A stretch of 64,000 nt of DNA from Symbiodinium microadriaticum (taxonomy: Eukaryota; Sar; Dinophyceae; Suessiales; Symbiodiniaceae). Of this stretch, positions 46,801 through 59,149 are shown one piece after another. A model generated the notes under the pieces. That model was not told where the DNA came from. It searched no databases and saw only the letters and a program-made list of their open reading frames with translations. The DNA lies in the NCBI GenBank assembly GCA_001939145.1, contig LSRX01001356.1, forward strand, positions 1-64,000, read 5' to 3'. The position numbers and the translations under genes were made by a program. The stretch's first letter is position 1, and each line of letters starts with the position of its first letter.

Positions 46801-48343
46801 CTTGGTGTCACTCATTATTCATTAATCAATTATTAAATTAGTAATATTATATTATAAGTTATTATTATTATTAATAATAATAATTTATAATATAATATTA
46901 CTAATTTAATAATTGATTAATGAATAATGAGTGACACCAAGTATTGAATTATACTGCAATGTATACTGTACTGAATCATACTGATTTGGTAGTAACAAAC
47001 TCATACATGAATATCGGAAATCATACATCATACAGTCATATAAGTCATATATGATAAGGTATAAATATTCGAACATTAGTATCGACCGGACAACACTAAT
47101 ACTAACATGATAAGGGAGTATTAGTTAATAGTAAGTAAGAAGTAATAAGTAATAAGTAATGATACACATCAATGAATCATTAATAATTATTAATAATTAA
47201 CAATTGACAATTCCTATCACTGCACCATAATTGATCGAGTTATCGGTTATCGGGCTGATATCTTAAGTGATATCCTCACACCAATAATGCATGGGCTTGT
47301 GTTAAGCAAAACTTTAACTCACAGCCTAACTTATTTAAGTTATGTCACATGTCAACCAATGGCGCCCATGTCTAAGACAGATAGCAGTATGACTCGTATG
47401 ACTCATGACTACAACCGGCGATAAAGCATTCCATGACTATGGCTCATGAACATAGGCTGTTTATAATTGACTACGACCAATACGACGCATACAAGTAGGC
47501 TTACACCCACATACACACGTACACACATACACACATACACATGCATGCATGCATACATACATACATACATACATACATACATACATACACACATACATAC
47601 ATACATACATACACACACTATATTACTATATTATATATTATAATTGATTTTATGATACATGGGTATGTACACTTATACCCCTACTGTCTATACTTATGTT
47701 TATATAACTTGTATAATCATTATTTTAAATTACAATTGTACATTATATAAATTATATAATTATATTATATAATTATATAATTATATATCATGCAGGCATG
47801 CATGCATGCATGCATGCACGTATGTATGTATATATATATATACATATATGTATATATATATATACACATCATTCACATTATGTGTAAAGTGTATCTTGCA
47901 TATTATACGTGTCGCTTTTGACACACTGACTAGGCTGGACGGGAAGCGGCCTGAACCTACGCGGAAGCCCTCATGCCGAGGCCGACTGCCTGTATTTGAT
48001 GTCATACTGCATGCTGCACATCGCAACAAACATATGGGCGAGATTGGTGGAGCCCTACACCGGATATCCATGGTGCTTGGCGGCCCTTGCAAATGACAGT
48101 TTGCCTGAAGCGGAGCGAGATGCTATCGCACATCGGTACAAGCGTGCACCGCTATGCTGCCTGGACGTTCCCTTCAGTGCGAGGGTCAGGAGTCAGATGT
48201 CGAGTGAGGCAGATGTCAAGCCTGGGGGGAAACTGTATGGCCTCATACAGCTCCTCTCACACCAGAAGGTCCTGAATGCCAAGGTGGAGGACAACTTTGC
48301 CAGACACAACTCAGCAGCGCAAGCATCCCGAGGACGCACGTGA
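43812..48343 (+). CDS. Transposase-like dinoflagellate protein, six exons
   Basis: Exons 43812-43965, 44228-44383, 44429-44594, 45252-45665, 46190-46689 and 47934-48343 join in one frame (about 600 residues, TGA 48341). Landmarks: LLGLVSDGARSNLKMARWIS, then HHCCNTNL (exon 3); FLKIFNGNWKSPTIRHHCHF and GARPAVPALSRWLK (exon 4); CHNIVPAAFVSMFG and RPVEIITAWLLKTQ (exon 5); WARLVEPYTGYPWCLAALAN and LYGLIQLLSHQK (exon 6). This order recalls a large family of uncharacterised dinoflagellate proteins that I think derive from hAT-like (RNase H-fold) transposases; both the recall and the origin are unverified. Introns 4 and 5 are GT-AG in matching phase. Intron 3 needs a GA donor (AA|GATTAAT) and AG|GTTCTG acceptor. 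Intron 2 (45 bp) is tentative. Tandem CAG acceptors precede exon 2. Intron 5 holds a 159-bp palindrome and microsatellites. Confidence 0.5.
46792..46950. repeat. Perfect palindrome, 66-bp arms
   Basis: 46792-46857 (AATTCAATACTTGGTGTCAC...) is the exact reverse complement of 46885-46950, with a 27-bp AT loop that is itself nearly palindromic. It lies in the fifth intron of the transposase-like gene, 103 bp after its donor. It could be a foldback/MITE-like element, a cruciform-prone site or a sequencing foldback artefact. No target duplication is obvious. Confidence 0.9.
47525..47850. repeat. ACAT array and TGCA/TA runs
   Basis: (CATA)n from about 47550 to 47613, AT-rich palindromic TTATATAATTATA at 47740-47790, then TGCATGCA (47792-47818) and TA runs. 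Tyr/His-only frames here are artefacts. Confidence 0.85.
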
Positions 48344-48571
48344 CATCAGTTTGAAACAGTAGCTTGATTCACGTGACAACATAAGCACATAGCTGTAGCC
48401 GTAGCCGTACCTACCAACGCCGCTGGCATAAACAACATCTTAATTTTAATAGTGTTTCTAAATACTCACGACTAAAACCTAAAGCCTTAAGCTCACTAAT
48501 CACATTTAAAGACAGCTTGGCCGACAACATATATGCTGTATATGATCTCCACACGCTCCCATTCTAATCCG

Positions 48572-48940
48572 CATGAGAGCCCCATGGTCACATAGCACAC
48601 ACGGGACGGATGCTTTATAACTTATAACTTATAACTTATAACTGATATAACTATATAACTTATATTAACTTACATTGTATAACTGTATAACTACAACTGT
48701 ATAACTCTTGCAGTGTATTCGGCTGACATGTGCCCCCAGCACGCCCCGCATGAGCGCCCCATAGTCACATAGCACACACGTGTCGGATGCATGACACTAA
48801 AATATACTTATAACTTATAACTTATAACTGATATAACTATGTAACTTATATTAACTTACATTGTATAACTGTATAACTGTATAACTATAACTGTACAACT
48901 CTTGCAGTGTATTCGGCTGACATGTGCCCCCAGCACGCCC
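48572..48940. repeat. Tandem duplication of a 177-192-bp segment
   Basis: Units at 48572-48748 and 48749-48940 share CATGAG(A/C)GCCCCAT(G/A)GTCA, the TTATAAC run, and the segment CTCTTGCAGTGTATTCGGCT with ACATGTGCCCCCAGCACGCC. The shared CTTGCAG followed by GC-rich sequence looks like a duplicated microexon with its intron. No frame is confirmed. Confidence 0.8.
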
Positions 48941-49067
48941 CCTCACCCGAACCAGCCACATAAACCACATGGACCATGGACATCAAAGGCTGCAGTCACC
49001 ATATTATGTATTTATATACAACTATTACATTAAAAATTAATATATATGGGTTCTCACAAACCTACAG

Positions 49068-52000
49068 ATGGCAGGAAAACCCGTGGACCTTGCTGCAAAT
49101 GCGGCCAAGCACGTCCTTGCTGAGCTCAAATCCATGCATGTACGCGACGTGGATCAACAGAGCCGGTCGTCAGATCGCGGCAACGTGGGCCGCAGCCGTC
49201 GAACGGCCATGCCCGAGAAAATGCCGGAGCTGCTGCCGACATTACAGTGTGAGGACTGGTCTACGAGATATGTCATGGGGATGGATTTTTTTACATCTGA
49301 CACGACAGCCCCCCTCCAAGCTCTGACAGACATCCCCGACCTCAGGCACGGCAGCTTTGGTGGCAGTGCCTCTGGAATCTGCAGCACGGACACCGCTGCC
49401 CCCACAGCAGCCCAGCTGCTTCGTCTTAGCGACGACACAACATTACTCGGCGGTGCCGATCACGGTTGCAAAGTGCAGGAATACATAGACCAGCTCGAGA
49501 GCCACCATGCAGACATGGCAGCAGGTGAGCGGGCACCCAAGCCGCGTGGGTCAGCAGCGTTCCTGAGATACCTTGCTGAAGTCCGAAGGAGTACGCCCAA
49601 ACACTATGGAGAGTCTCCAAGGGCGTGGGCTGACCGAGCACGGTCGGCAGCCCGAACCGCGTGGCAGGCACGCAGGGTCTCAGTGGTAGAGTTGTACAGC
49701 TATAAGTTGTTATAAGGGCGATACGAGGTAGTTGTCAGGAGTCGCGATGTATGATGTATAGCCCGTATAGCCACTGAGGGATTCACAGGCTATGGCATAC
49801 CAGGCTGGCATAGGCGGTACTGCATGCTAGGCATGTTAAAATGTGACTATGCCTCACAATACCACGTGGCGAAATGACATGGGTCATCATCTCACGTTGC
49901 AACGTCGAACTCATGCATCCCTTCAGATTCATAGTGATTCTCAGAGTCTTCCACCGTTTGTATTTATATTTATACATTTATACTTTATAAATTATAATGA
50001 ATCATAAATCATAAATCATAGAATCCTAAGCATAGTCGTCAGTCATCATAGTAGAATGAGAGTCAGAGCCATAGACATCGTCGTAGTCGAACCACAGTCA
50101 TATTAATAGTCATAGTCATGGCGAGTCAAAGTCTAGTCCATGAGTATGTGAGTCGTAGCCAACTCAGAGTCGCAGTCAGAGTCATAATCCCGCAGTTCTA
50201 GTCTACGTCTCAGCGAACATGAGTCGTGAGTGGTGATATTTCATGTGTAACTTAGTAGCGGTAAACCTCTATCAGTACAAGTAGTATGACACTATAACAG
50301 TATACAGTCTAACTGTGTAACTGTACAACATTATATATAATTATTATAACTTATAACAGTATAACTTCCCATATGTGTCCTGTGCTTGCGAGGCGGATGC
50401 CGGGATCAGGCCGCGGTGGAAAGAAAAGGAATCGGAGCTGCAGGAAGCAGCCCGTGCATCCGGATTGCCCGCATCGAGGACGGCATCCGGATTGCCCGCA
50501 TCGAGGATGGGAGTTCTTGGGTTCGGGGATCAAGACAACCCCGTGGATGCAAAGCCGTTCGCTGCATTCTACAGAGGTCACCAGGCTACAGTCAAGCGAT
50601 GTGTTGCTGCCTGGCAGACTGCACATGGGTGTGTTTGTACTGATGGGACGGTCTGGCAAGACTACCGTGCACGGCGGCAATGCTCAGGTTCATTCTGCAA
50701 AGTGCAAGTGCAAACCACCCGCTCCCTGAGGGATGAGATCCTGCGTCCGCTGGAAGGCTTTCTCACAAACATCTGTCGTTTGATGCGGGAGCGTGCAAGG
50801 ACCAGCAAAGGACAGATCACAGCGGCTACATGTCGTCACTTCCTGTTCCTGATCCGCGTTAATGGCAATGCAAAGGGGTGGCTTGTGACGAGGCCACAAT
50901 TCAACCCTTTGACCTTTGATGCCGTCGCGGTGAACCTACCAGCACAGATGCAAGTTCCGTTCTGTGCAGAGATCGCCACCCGATGTGTCAGGAATGATGG
51001 GCGTGACCGGAACGTCTTCAAGTTCACATCATTTGGTGAGGTTGCTGCAGAGATGGCTGGGATGGAAGCGCCAGGCTACAGTGACGTTGGGCAGTGGGAA
51101 TGGTGCCACACGGAGTACAAACTGTATGCAGCCACGCCCCTGACGCACCTGCACATCACAGAGCCCCTGAACTGGGTCAGAATGGGACACTTTCGACCAG
51201 GCGGTGGCGCCGATGCCGATACCGTTACTAAGTTACACATGAAGTTTCACCACTCAGGACTCGTGATTATGTTCACTGAAACGCAGACTAGAACTGCGAG
51301 ATAACTCACGACTCATAACTCATAACTCATATGACTGTGGTTTGACTATCGACCAGGCGGTGATGCCGATGAGGGCAACGGCGCGGACGATAATGGGGCG
51401 ATGGATGACGGCAGTGACAGCGACGGCGCTCGTCACGCTGGCCAAGACGAGCCCGTCGACGATGACTTGGGCGAGATATCTGAAATGGTGGCCATGATGC
51501 AACAGAGCGACAGCCACCCCAAGCCGGCCCGGAAACAGCCATCAAACAGGGCAACCCAGGCACAGAGAAAAGCTACACGGGTGCCCCCCCCGGTCACTCC
51601 ACACACCGGAAATGCAGGCCCACCGGGTGCCCAGGGTGAACAAGATGCCCAGGTGCCTCGAACTCAACTTGGCAGGGACATTAGCGGGATCGAGGTTATA
51701 CGGCTGTGCACAAATTGACAATGATTCGACAACGATTCCATGATGATTTTATGAATTAATCATTATCTAACCAGCCTATCAGCCTATCAGTACATTGATT
51801 ATAAATTACATTATAAATTATATTACGGTGTAACGGTGTAACCTATTTAATCTACATTAATGTATAAGCATGCTATCATATTATCATAACTTAATCAGAA
51901 TCATAACTATTGCTATTATTAATTAACTGTTCATCAACATATCATCACAATCATCACTACTCATTAGCAAACACAAACTATATCGAATCATGTCTATGAT

Positions 52001-53254
52001 TATATGATACACTCACAGTGGTGCACATTTATGTAGTACAGCATATTCTATGCGACTGTGCTAGACCTCTATGATTCGATGTATCTTACACTTATAAATA
52101 AATAGGAAATCTTATAATTTATAATTATAAATTACAAAATAATAAATTATAAACTTATAAAGGCGACCCTTCCAGTTTCCCAGGACATGGACGACTTGCG
52201 TGAGTGGTTGGAGGCACGCGACCGACAACTGGGCCACATCTCGGCGTACGGCGCTTTTGACTTCACCCCGGTTGCCGAGCCTGGCCGCGGCACCAAACGT
52301 AAGGCCGATGGACGGACATCGACAGCATCGTCGAGCTCCAGACCAGCAGTGGCTGCTCGCCCGCATGGCCGAGCAACATCGAAAGCCTCAGCAGCATCAC
52401 CGGCATCGTCAAGCTCCCGACCCCCCACCGCTGCAAGTGCTCCGTCGACGGGTGCAGCGGAATCACCCCCAGCTCCACCACGTGCTCGCCGGGTGCCGCC
52501 GTACTACAAAGATGACAACGGGTATGTGTACGCGCAGGAATACTATGACGAAGCACCGCGCTACCTAGGACAGAACACCATTCACTCAGGTGATAACGAG
52601 ACGACGATCATCATTTGCAGTATCGTCGTATCATAAATTACACGTACATATAAACATCCAGGACATCCCTATTATACCGAAATATACCGACATAATTTAA
52701 TTAATTTAAAAACTAACAACTTAATTAGTACGTTACATAATTATAATCACTAATAGTTTTATTAATTCACTCACATATGTATTACTAGTTGTTGTCATAG
52801 TCGTAGTCATAGTCATAGTCAAAGTCGTAGTCATATTATCAGTAGTACAACTAAACTTCGACATGCGACATAGGTAAGGCCATATCAGGTATTCCGTGTC
52901 ATTGTTGTCATTTATGCACACGAACTTGTAGCCAGCTCACGCGAATCATGAACCATATGGTGTGGCCTAGCCAACCACAGCCCTAGAGCCTATAGCCACG
53001 GGCCATAGCCCTAATTATATCTGTACATGCCGGGGCGATACGTGACTCGCTGCCACCCTGGTCAGGACGCATCAGTGAGTTGCGCAAGGGTAAGGGGAAT
53101 GCGGCCATATCCATAAAGTGCCAGTACCACCATGCGTGCTCCGTCATCAAGCCGGCCCACATATTTGGACCTGACGGAGAAGACCGAATGATGCAGTGGC
53201 TCTATGTTGGTGGTACCAGTGTGCCGGCAAGGACCAACGCATTGGCACACACAC
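49068..53254 (+). CDS. Five-exon hypothetical protein
   Basis: Exons 49068-49676, 50393-51203, 51357-51652, 52184-52589 and 53066-53254 join through four GT-AG introns with matching phases 0, 1, 0 and 1 (about 770 residues). Exon 1 starts with an ATG right after CCTACAG (MAGKPVDLAANAAKHVLAEL), so true initiation may be upstream. Exon 2 is ordered (RSLRDEILRPLEGFLTNICR, QMQVPFCAEIATRC, EWCHTEYKLYAATPLTHLHI), with a 27-bp tandem duplication giving ASGLPASRT twice (50456-50509). Exon 3 is acidic then basic and disordered. Exon 4 starts DMDDLREWLEARDRQLGH and ends with YYKDDNGYVYAQEYYDEAPR. Exon 5 has a Cys/His patch (AISIKCQYHHACSVIKPAHI). I do not recognise the family. Intron 2 is flanked by a 14-bp direct repeat. 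The gene likely continues past 53254. Confidence 0.55.
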
Positions 53255-53299
53255 GTATGTTTCAGGCACCCCGTCTGCACAGAAGACACCTCTGAGCAG

Positions 53300-54350
53300 G
53301 TGAGCTGATATATGTAAGGTAAACAAAGGCACAAAGTCTTATTCATGATTCATGATATTAAAACATATTATTAAACTATTTCATATCATATAATTCATAT
53401 AATCATACAATCATACGAATCATACATCATAAAGTAGTTGTTTTTTCTACACGGTAAAGTTATCGGATAGTGAAACTCCGAACGTTTCATCATAGACATA
53501 GTCATAGTCCACACGATCTGAACCTCATCGGTTTAATTCGACAACCCGAGGCGATCGTTCTGTCCTGACGAGACGCCATGCGCTGCACCGACAAATGATC
53601 GACCACCAGCCACCTTCTGGACAAAAAAACAGATGCACGGACGGAAAGCTTTATGTAACGCGATACTGACTACGCTGTGCTTGCACTGATGGTAACCATA
53701 AAACAATGGTAGTTCGAGTCTCTGTTGTACACTGTATACGGTATACGGTATACGTTATACATACAATTATGACTTATGACACCGACACTGGTGATTCCTG
53801 ATGGCCTATGGCATATGTTCATAGGTTGTGTATGATGTATGCTGTATGCTGCTGTGCATTTTGTATACTGACTAGACTAGAATCGAACCATGATTTCATG
53901 TTCTGCATGCTGCTTGTTATCGAGGATGGTCTGATTGTACGCCATATGATGCCCGACTACTAACGTACACCGACCGTAAGCTATACCAACCTGTACTCTG
54001 TGGCACACCCGAGGGTTGTACAGGGAAGCTCGTCACACATTATGCAGCAGTAGACTTTACATGCCAAACCGAATCTTAATGCATGATGATTCATAATTCA
54101 TAGTCGCAACTTATGGTTGTAAACCACGGAATGTATGCACGATGCTGCCGCATAGTATTGTCGACTGTACGCCGTGTTCTGTATACTGTGTGTATTGTAA
54201 ACGTATACTGCATACCGTATACTGTATACTGTATACTGTATACTGTATACTATATACTGTATACTACTGTACTGTACACACCCATGCTCACCGTTGTACT
54301 CACACGCCCTCAGTTGCAGCAGTACACATGCACCCACACGCACAAAACAC
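53300..54350. other. AT-rich to mixed stretch, no gene seen
   Basis: Contains GTATACGGTATAC (about 53732-53760) and TATACTG arrays (about 54185-54265), both made of palindromic units. No island has a supported frame. Confidence 0.5.
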
Positions 54351-54351
54351 A

Positions 54352-54393
54352 CACACACACACACACACAGACACACACACACACACACACACA

Positions 54394-54442
<49 letters not shown>
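54352..54442. repeat. (CA)n then (CAGG)n, ending at a single N
   Basis: CA dinucleotides at about 54347-54393, then CAGG tetramers to 54442, then N at 54443. Sequence composition changes right after the N, which suggests that two contigs were joined at this repeat. Confidence 0.9.
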
Positions 54443-54443
54443 N

Positions 54444-55900
54444 CAACACCTCAGCCCCGAACGCGCGCTTATGCGCACATATACAGCCCTGACAAAACCA
54501 GTATAAAACCCAATAGAGCCCTTGTAACACCTTGTAAGGCCTTGATCCTGCCCCTGATGATGAAGGGCACTTGCAGGATCTATAAAACCTTATACAAGCC
54601 CTGTGCAAGAGTTTGGCTCTATCAGAGAAAAGTCCAAGACTCCAAGACGTACTCGGTGGCTGCGGGGGATGGTCCCCGAAGGGCCCAACTATGCAAACAG
54701 TCGGACTTTGGGCACCGCAAGCCACTCAGAGGATAACCCACAGGCCCAAACCCGTGAACCGCTAAACCCTAGTCGAAACCGTGCTAGTATTTTTGACCCT
54801 CTGTAGGTTAGAAGCCAGGGAGTTGGAGCACGGTTATAATATCATACTTTTGGTATTCCATATTCCAACCACCTCGGGTTCACTCTATAGGGGCTTAAAT
54901 AATTACCAACATATATTTTGGGTTATAAATTTGAATATAGTATAACGGGTCCCCAAAACCTTATTCTAATCATTAAGCCCCTACATTAGACTCTAGACCC
55001 CCAAGCCCCAGACCCCTAAACCCTTAAACCCCAAGCCCCAAACTCCCAGAACAAACCCTCAACCGAGCGTCGAAACATGTAAGTCCCGAGGTCACAACCC
55101 TGATCGCATTGCTAGCAACATCACCTGGGTTCCTGTGGAGCAGCCCGAGAAGGGCTTCTGGCAGGCAGGGTTTCAGGTTTGGGGTTAAAGTGTGGGGTTT
55201 AGGTTCAGGGCTTCAGATGATTAGTTTAGGGTTTAGGGCTCAAAGCTCAAAGTTCGCATGCTAGGGTCCAAAATTTAGGGTTTCTGTTTAGGGCTTTTAG
55301 GGCCTGTAGTCCTCAGGGACTCCATTTTAGATCCATTAGCCTCCGAAACCCCAAGTCCTAGTCCCCGCAGCCCTGTCCCGAGTTGTGTATAGAGCCTATA
55401 GCCCTCCTACTAGACCATCCTAAACCTCAACCCTCAACCCTGAACCCTAAAGACTAAGCCATCCCTAAACGGAGATTTTGTCGATGCCGAAGTGTGCTGG
55501 CCGTGCACTGCGGGGAGTCGCCGGAGCGATAGTCTCGCGACAACGGAGGCCTTTGAGGAAGCTTGTTCTTGAAGCGCTTGCACCTCTTCGATGATCCGGA
55601 CAGAGGACTTTGCATCAAGGTTTGCCTAAGCAATTATTGATGGCTCGGTAGTGACCGTCGCACTCAAACTCGGTCCTCGAGCCCACCGAGCCTCCGCAGC
55701 TCCACGAGGCCATGTGAATCAGTGTGGTGCTTAAGTGATTGGTCTTGTTTGCAATGGCAGGATTCCACGTGGTCGTCGGCGAATGGGGTCCTTGGGTGGT
55801 GGAGGATCCTGACGAACGAAGGCCTGGGATTTCTCCAAGTAGGAGCACAGGATTCGCTGCAGGACTGCTCCTCTTCTTAGGGTTTAGGGTTTAGGGCAGA
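54444..55900. repeat. Block with degenerate telomere-like (TTTAGGG) repeats
   Basis: Composition here is like region 1 rather than the AT-rich neighbours. CCCTAAA/CCCCAAG variants are dense at 54960-55070 and 55410-55460, and TTTAGGG variants at 55170-55320 and 55876-55896 (two clean TTAGGGTTTAGGG units). Orientation flips within the block, so it is an interstitial or rearranged subtelomere-like region, not a live end. Confidence 0.65.
55615..55713 (-). CDS. Candidate small - strand exon
   Basis: A - strand ATG at 55713 reads MASWSCGGSVGSRTEFECD and continues GHYRAINNCLGKP to TGA, with four Cys. It is GC-rich in a mixed block, and the open frame extends upstream to 55848. No splice partner; weak. 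Confidence 0.25.
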   Translation of the reverse strand: MASWSCGGSVGSRTEFECDGHYRAINNCLGKP

Positions 55901-56026
55901 AGAGCATGACTGGGAAAGGAACTCCTACGTTCCGGAGGATGAAGTCGCGGTGCGGAAGACACGAGCGAACCCGCGCAGTCGCTATTAGAGGGGTCGGACT
56001 AACAATAGTATCGCTTTATAGGCCTC

Positions 56027-56029
<3 letters not shown>

Positions 56030-56058
<29 letters not shown>

Positions 56059-56216
56059 GTATATATATATATAGATAGATAGATAGATAGATGGATGGAT
56101 GGATGGATGGATGGATGGATGGATGGATGGATGGATGGATAGATAGATAGATAGATTTAGGCACATGTATATGGCAACCCCCTCACAGTCTGTATATCTA
56201 TATGTGTGTGTGTGTG

Positions 56217-56255
<39 letters not shown>

Positions 56256-56260
56256 TAATT
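56030..56260. repeat. TA, GATA and GATG microsatellites
   Basis: (TA)n at 56034-56070, (GATA)n at 56072-56090, (GATG)n at about 56091-56138, (GATA)n again to 56156, then (GT)n at about 56203-56217 and (TA)n to 56254. Confidence 0.95.
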
Positions 56261-58590
56261 TATATTTAATATTTTATAAATAATTATATTAAATTATATT
56301 ATGTTATATATTATTATATATTATTATATATTATTATATATTATATTAATTATATTATGTTACGTTAATTATTATTAATTATTATTTACTAGCCATATTG
56401 TTATTAAAATTAATAGTCTGAATTAAATTAAAGTATACATTGTTACATTAGTATACATTAGTATTGTAATTCTTGTTATATAATCAAATAATATAGTATA
56501 GGCCAGTCTGTATAAAATATATTATATTACATATTACATACTATATAAATTATATACATGGCTGTATAAAAAGTTCTCATAGTTACCATTGTGAATCATA
56601 TGTCATACAGAGTCATACATCATATAAATCGCCCAGTCACATAAGAAGTCTATAAGTGTTATGAGCATACACCATATACAACTTATAGTTGTAAATTATG
56701 TGACATGAGTCAGGAGCTGCGCCATGAGTCATGAGTTGAGCCGTAACTCTATACGTCGAGTTATAAATCATAAGTTCAGTCACGAGTCATAAGCTACGAT
56801 GTAAGTTTATATAAGCTATAAGATTATATAAGTATAGGTTATAAGATACAATCTACATGTTATTGTTATCGTCACAGTCCTGGAACTTCTATAGTCTATA
56901 ATAATGTATTCTGATTCTGACTACTTATGATCACAGCCATGGTCTATATTCTAGTTGCACGTTACAGATACCGGTATAGTTTCAGAGTTATATAGCCTTA
57001 TGGTCACAGTCGTAATCTCATAGTCTAGTCTATATTCGGAAACACTAAGGCTGCACTCAATTATAGTTCTATTAAAAATCTATTGTAGTCTATATAGTCA
57101 GGATCATAGTCATAGTCATAGTCGAGTCATAGTCTTAGTATTGGAGTCTCATTCTTATAATCAATCATATTTATATGATGATATGATATAATTGAAATTG
57201 AATATTTAAGTGATGAATTAGCTTACACGTTGTACTGCGGTGCATGTGAGTTGTGAGTCATGCTGTGAGTCCATGTGTTAAGCCATAGTTTAGTCTGGTT
57301 GAGTTAATGCTACCAGTAGCCGTGAAGGCCACGACTCATGAATCAGGGATCATGAACAATGACGCCTCATACGGCATGCATAAGTTATAATTATAAGTTA
57401 TAAGTTATAAGTTATAGGCTTATAGGCAAGTTATAAGTTATAGTCAGAGTCTAAGTCATATAGTCATAGTCATAGCTATAGTGCGTTATAGTCTTATAGT
57501 CCTATAGTTAAGTTATAGTCGTAGTTATAGTCAGAGTCATAGTCATAGTCCTAGTCCTAGTCATAGTTATGGCATGTCAAGGTTTGTCACTATGTCGCAT
57601 GCCTCACGCATCATAGTTCTCCATGAGTCACGGCTATACCGATACCGTCAGTTATAATTATATAACTATACTATAATTCAAAATTGCAATTTACAATAAC
57701 TGTGCTATGCTACACGATTCTATGATCCTATGATATTTGATACCACATTTCTAATGTACACCGAAACTAGTCATGCTACGACACATCCTAAGAATCATGA
57801 ATCAGAATCATCAGAATCATAGTCATAAGAATCATAAGCAAAATCATAAGTCATAAAACGTTTTCAAGTTATAAAGTAAGTTCTATCTTTATCTAACTGA
57901 TGATTCATGTAAGTTGCAAGTTTTACGTGATTTAAATAATATAATTCCATGATATAATATAATTAAACATTTTACAATATACGTTATGTAAAGTCATGTA
58001 GCATAAGTCAGCTGTACAATACTATGGTTCTTTACTACAGGCTTACATGAGTACCATGACAGACCCTCACTGACTACATCGTATAAATCAAACATAACAT
58101 AATTAACATAGTTAATTGATATAATGGATCATGTCACCACGTCACTCACATCACCGTCACATCACGATGACTATAAGTGAGCATGCCAACGGCCATACCT
58201 CGTAAGCACGAATCACATCACCTCTCTGTAGTACAAGTTGTTGGTACATGTCAATGCTACAAATATAATTGATATAATGATATAATGATTCATGATATAA
58301 CTTGTATGTTTCTATGTTTCTAAGTTGCATGTTTCTAATGTTTAAGGACGTTATAAAATGTTACAAGTTACAAGTATAAGTTATAATTTACAAGTTATCG
58401 AGTTATAAGTTATTAGTTAAGCTATAAGTTATAAGTTATAAGTAGTTATAAGTTATAAGTTATAAGTTGTAAGTTAATCTTTGTAACATGGTCCACACAT
58501 CTTTTCAGGCATGCTTTACTGCACTGCACACACCCGCAGCAAATTTGGCTGCACGTACCCGAGAACACTGCACCCTGTCTCTCAACACCG
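56261..58590. other. 2.3 kb AT-rich, no gene seen
   Basis: Arrays of ATAGTC (57090-57130, 57460-57570), TTATAAG (57390-57440, 58375-58470) and ATCATAAG words. These are the same word classes found inside the proven short introns, so this may be a large spacer or intron. Confidence 0.65.
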
Positions 58591-58593
58591 TGC

Positions 58594-59149
58594 ATGAGCG
58601 CAGCGATGTCGACTGTTCCGAACGAGCCTCCGACGACCGCGCCTGCGGCTCCTGTCGACTACCCTGCGGTATATGTTGCATTGAGCCGCTTGGATCACAC
58701 TACCGTGTAACCGTGTAACACTCACTCATCCCGGGATCACATGCCCTAAGACACGTTCCACCGCAGGGTGTCAATTCTGCGGCTGGTGGTCTACCTGCCC
58801 GTCCCCGATCCCTCAAGCCGCCACCGGTCGCTGGTGGCCGTTGTTGCCATGGGGCCAAGGGACCCCACATGAGCCCAAAGGACTCACCTGCCTCCTGTGT
58901 GTGAACGCCACTTGGATCACGGATCAGCATGGATTATTACCAGGAGTAGCAGTATCAATACATCTACTGCTGCCACATTTAAAGTTTGTGACGCTGCAGT
59001 GTCCAGCCCAGGTGCACAGCGCGGGAGGCTGGGACATTGAGGTCGGCAGCATAAAAAAATGCGCCGTTCTATTCAAACAAACACCGACCCGGATCCATGC
59101 GCCGCTCTATGGCATACATCCAGTTGATGTAACTTGTAGCTTAACCTAA
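58594..59149 (+). CDS. Zinc-finger N-terminus of an unknown protein
   Basis: Exon 58594-58668 starts at ATG (MSAAMSTVPNEPPTTAPAAP) and ends at GCG|GTATAT. The second island is open from 58716; a phase-0 acceptor CCCTAAG at 58750 would join it. It carries CQFCGWWSTCPSP, then PWGQGTPHEPKGLTCLLC: two CxxC pairs with Trp/Pro/Gly between, as in a four-Cys zinc finger. The frame continues FVTLQCPAQVHSAGGW and PTRIHAPLYGIHP. I recall a similar CxxC-Trp-Gly-CxxC start in many uncharacterised dinoflagellate proteins. A competing reading of the second exon (GVNSAAGGLPARPRS) also joins in phase, so the frame is not settled. A 39-bp GT-AG removal before FVTLQC is possible. Confidence 0.45.

Noticed and set aside
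53255..53265. An 11-nt GTATGTTTCAG 'intron' that would restore a longer frame
   Set aside because: Too short for any known spliceosomal intron; more likely the start of a long intron, or the exon simply reads on to TGA.
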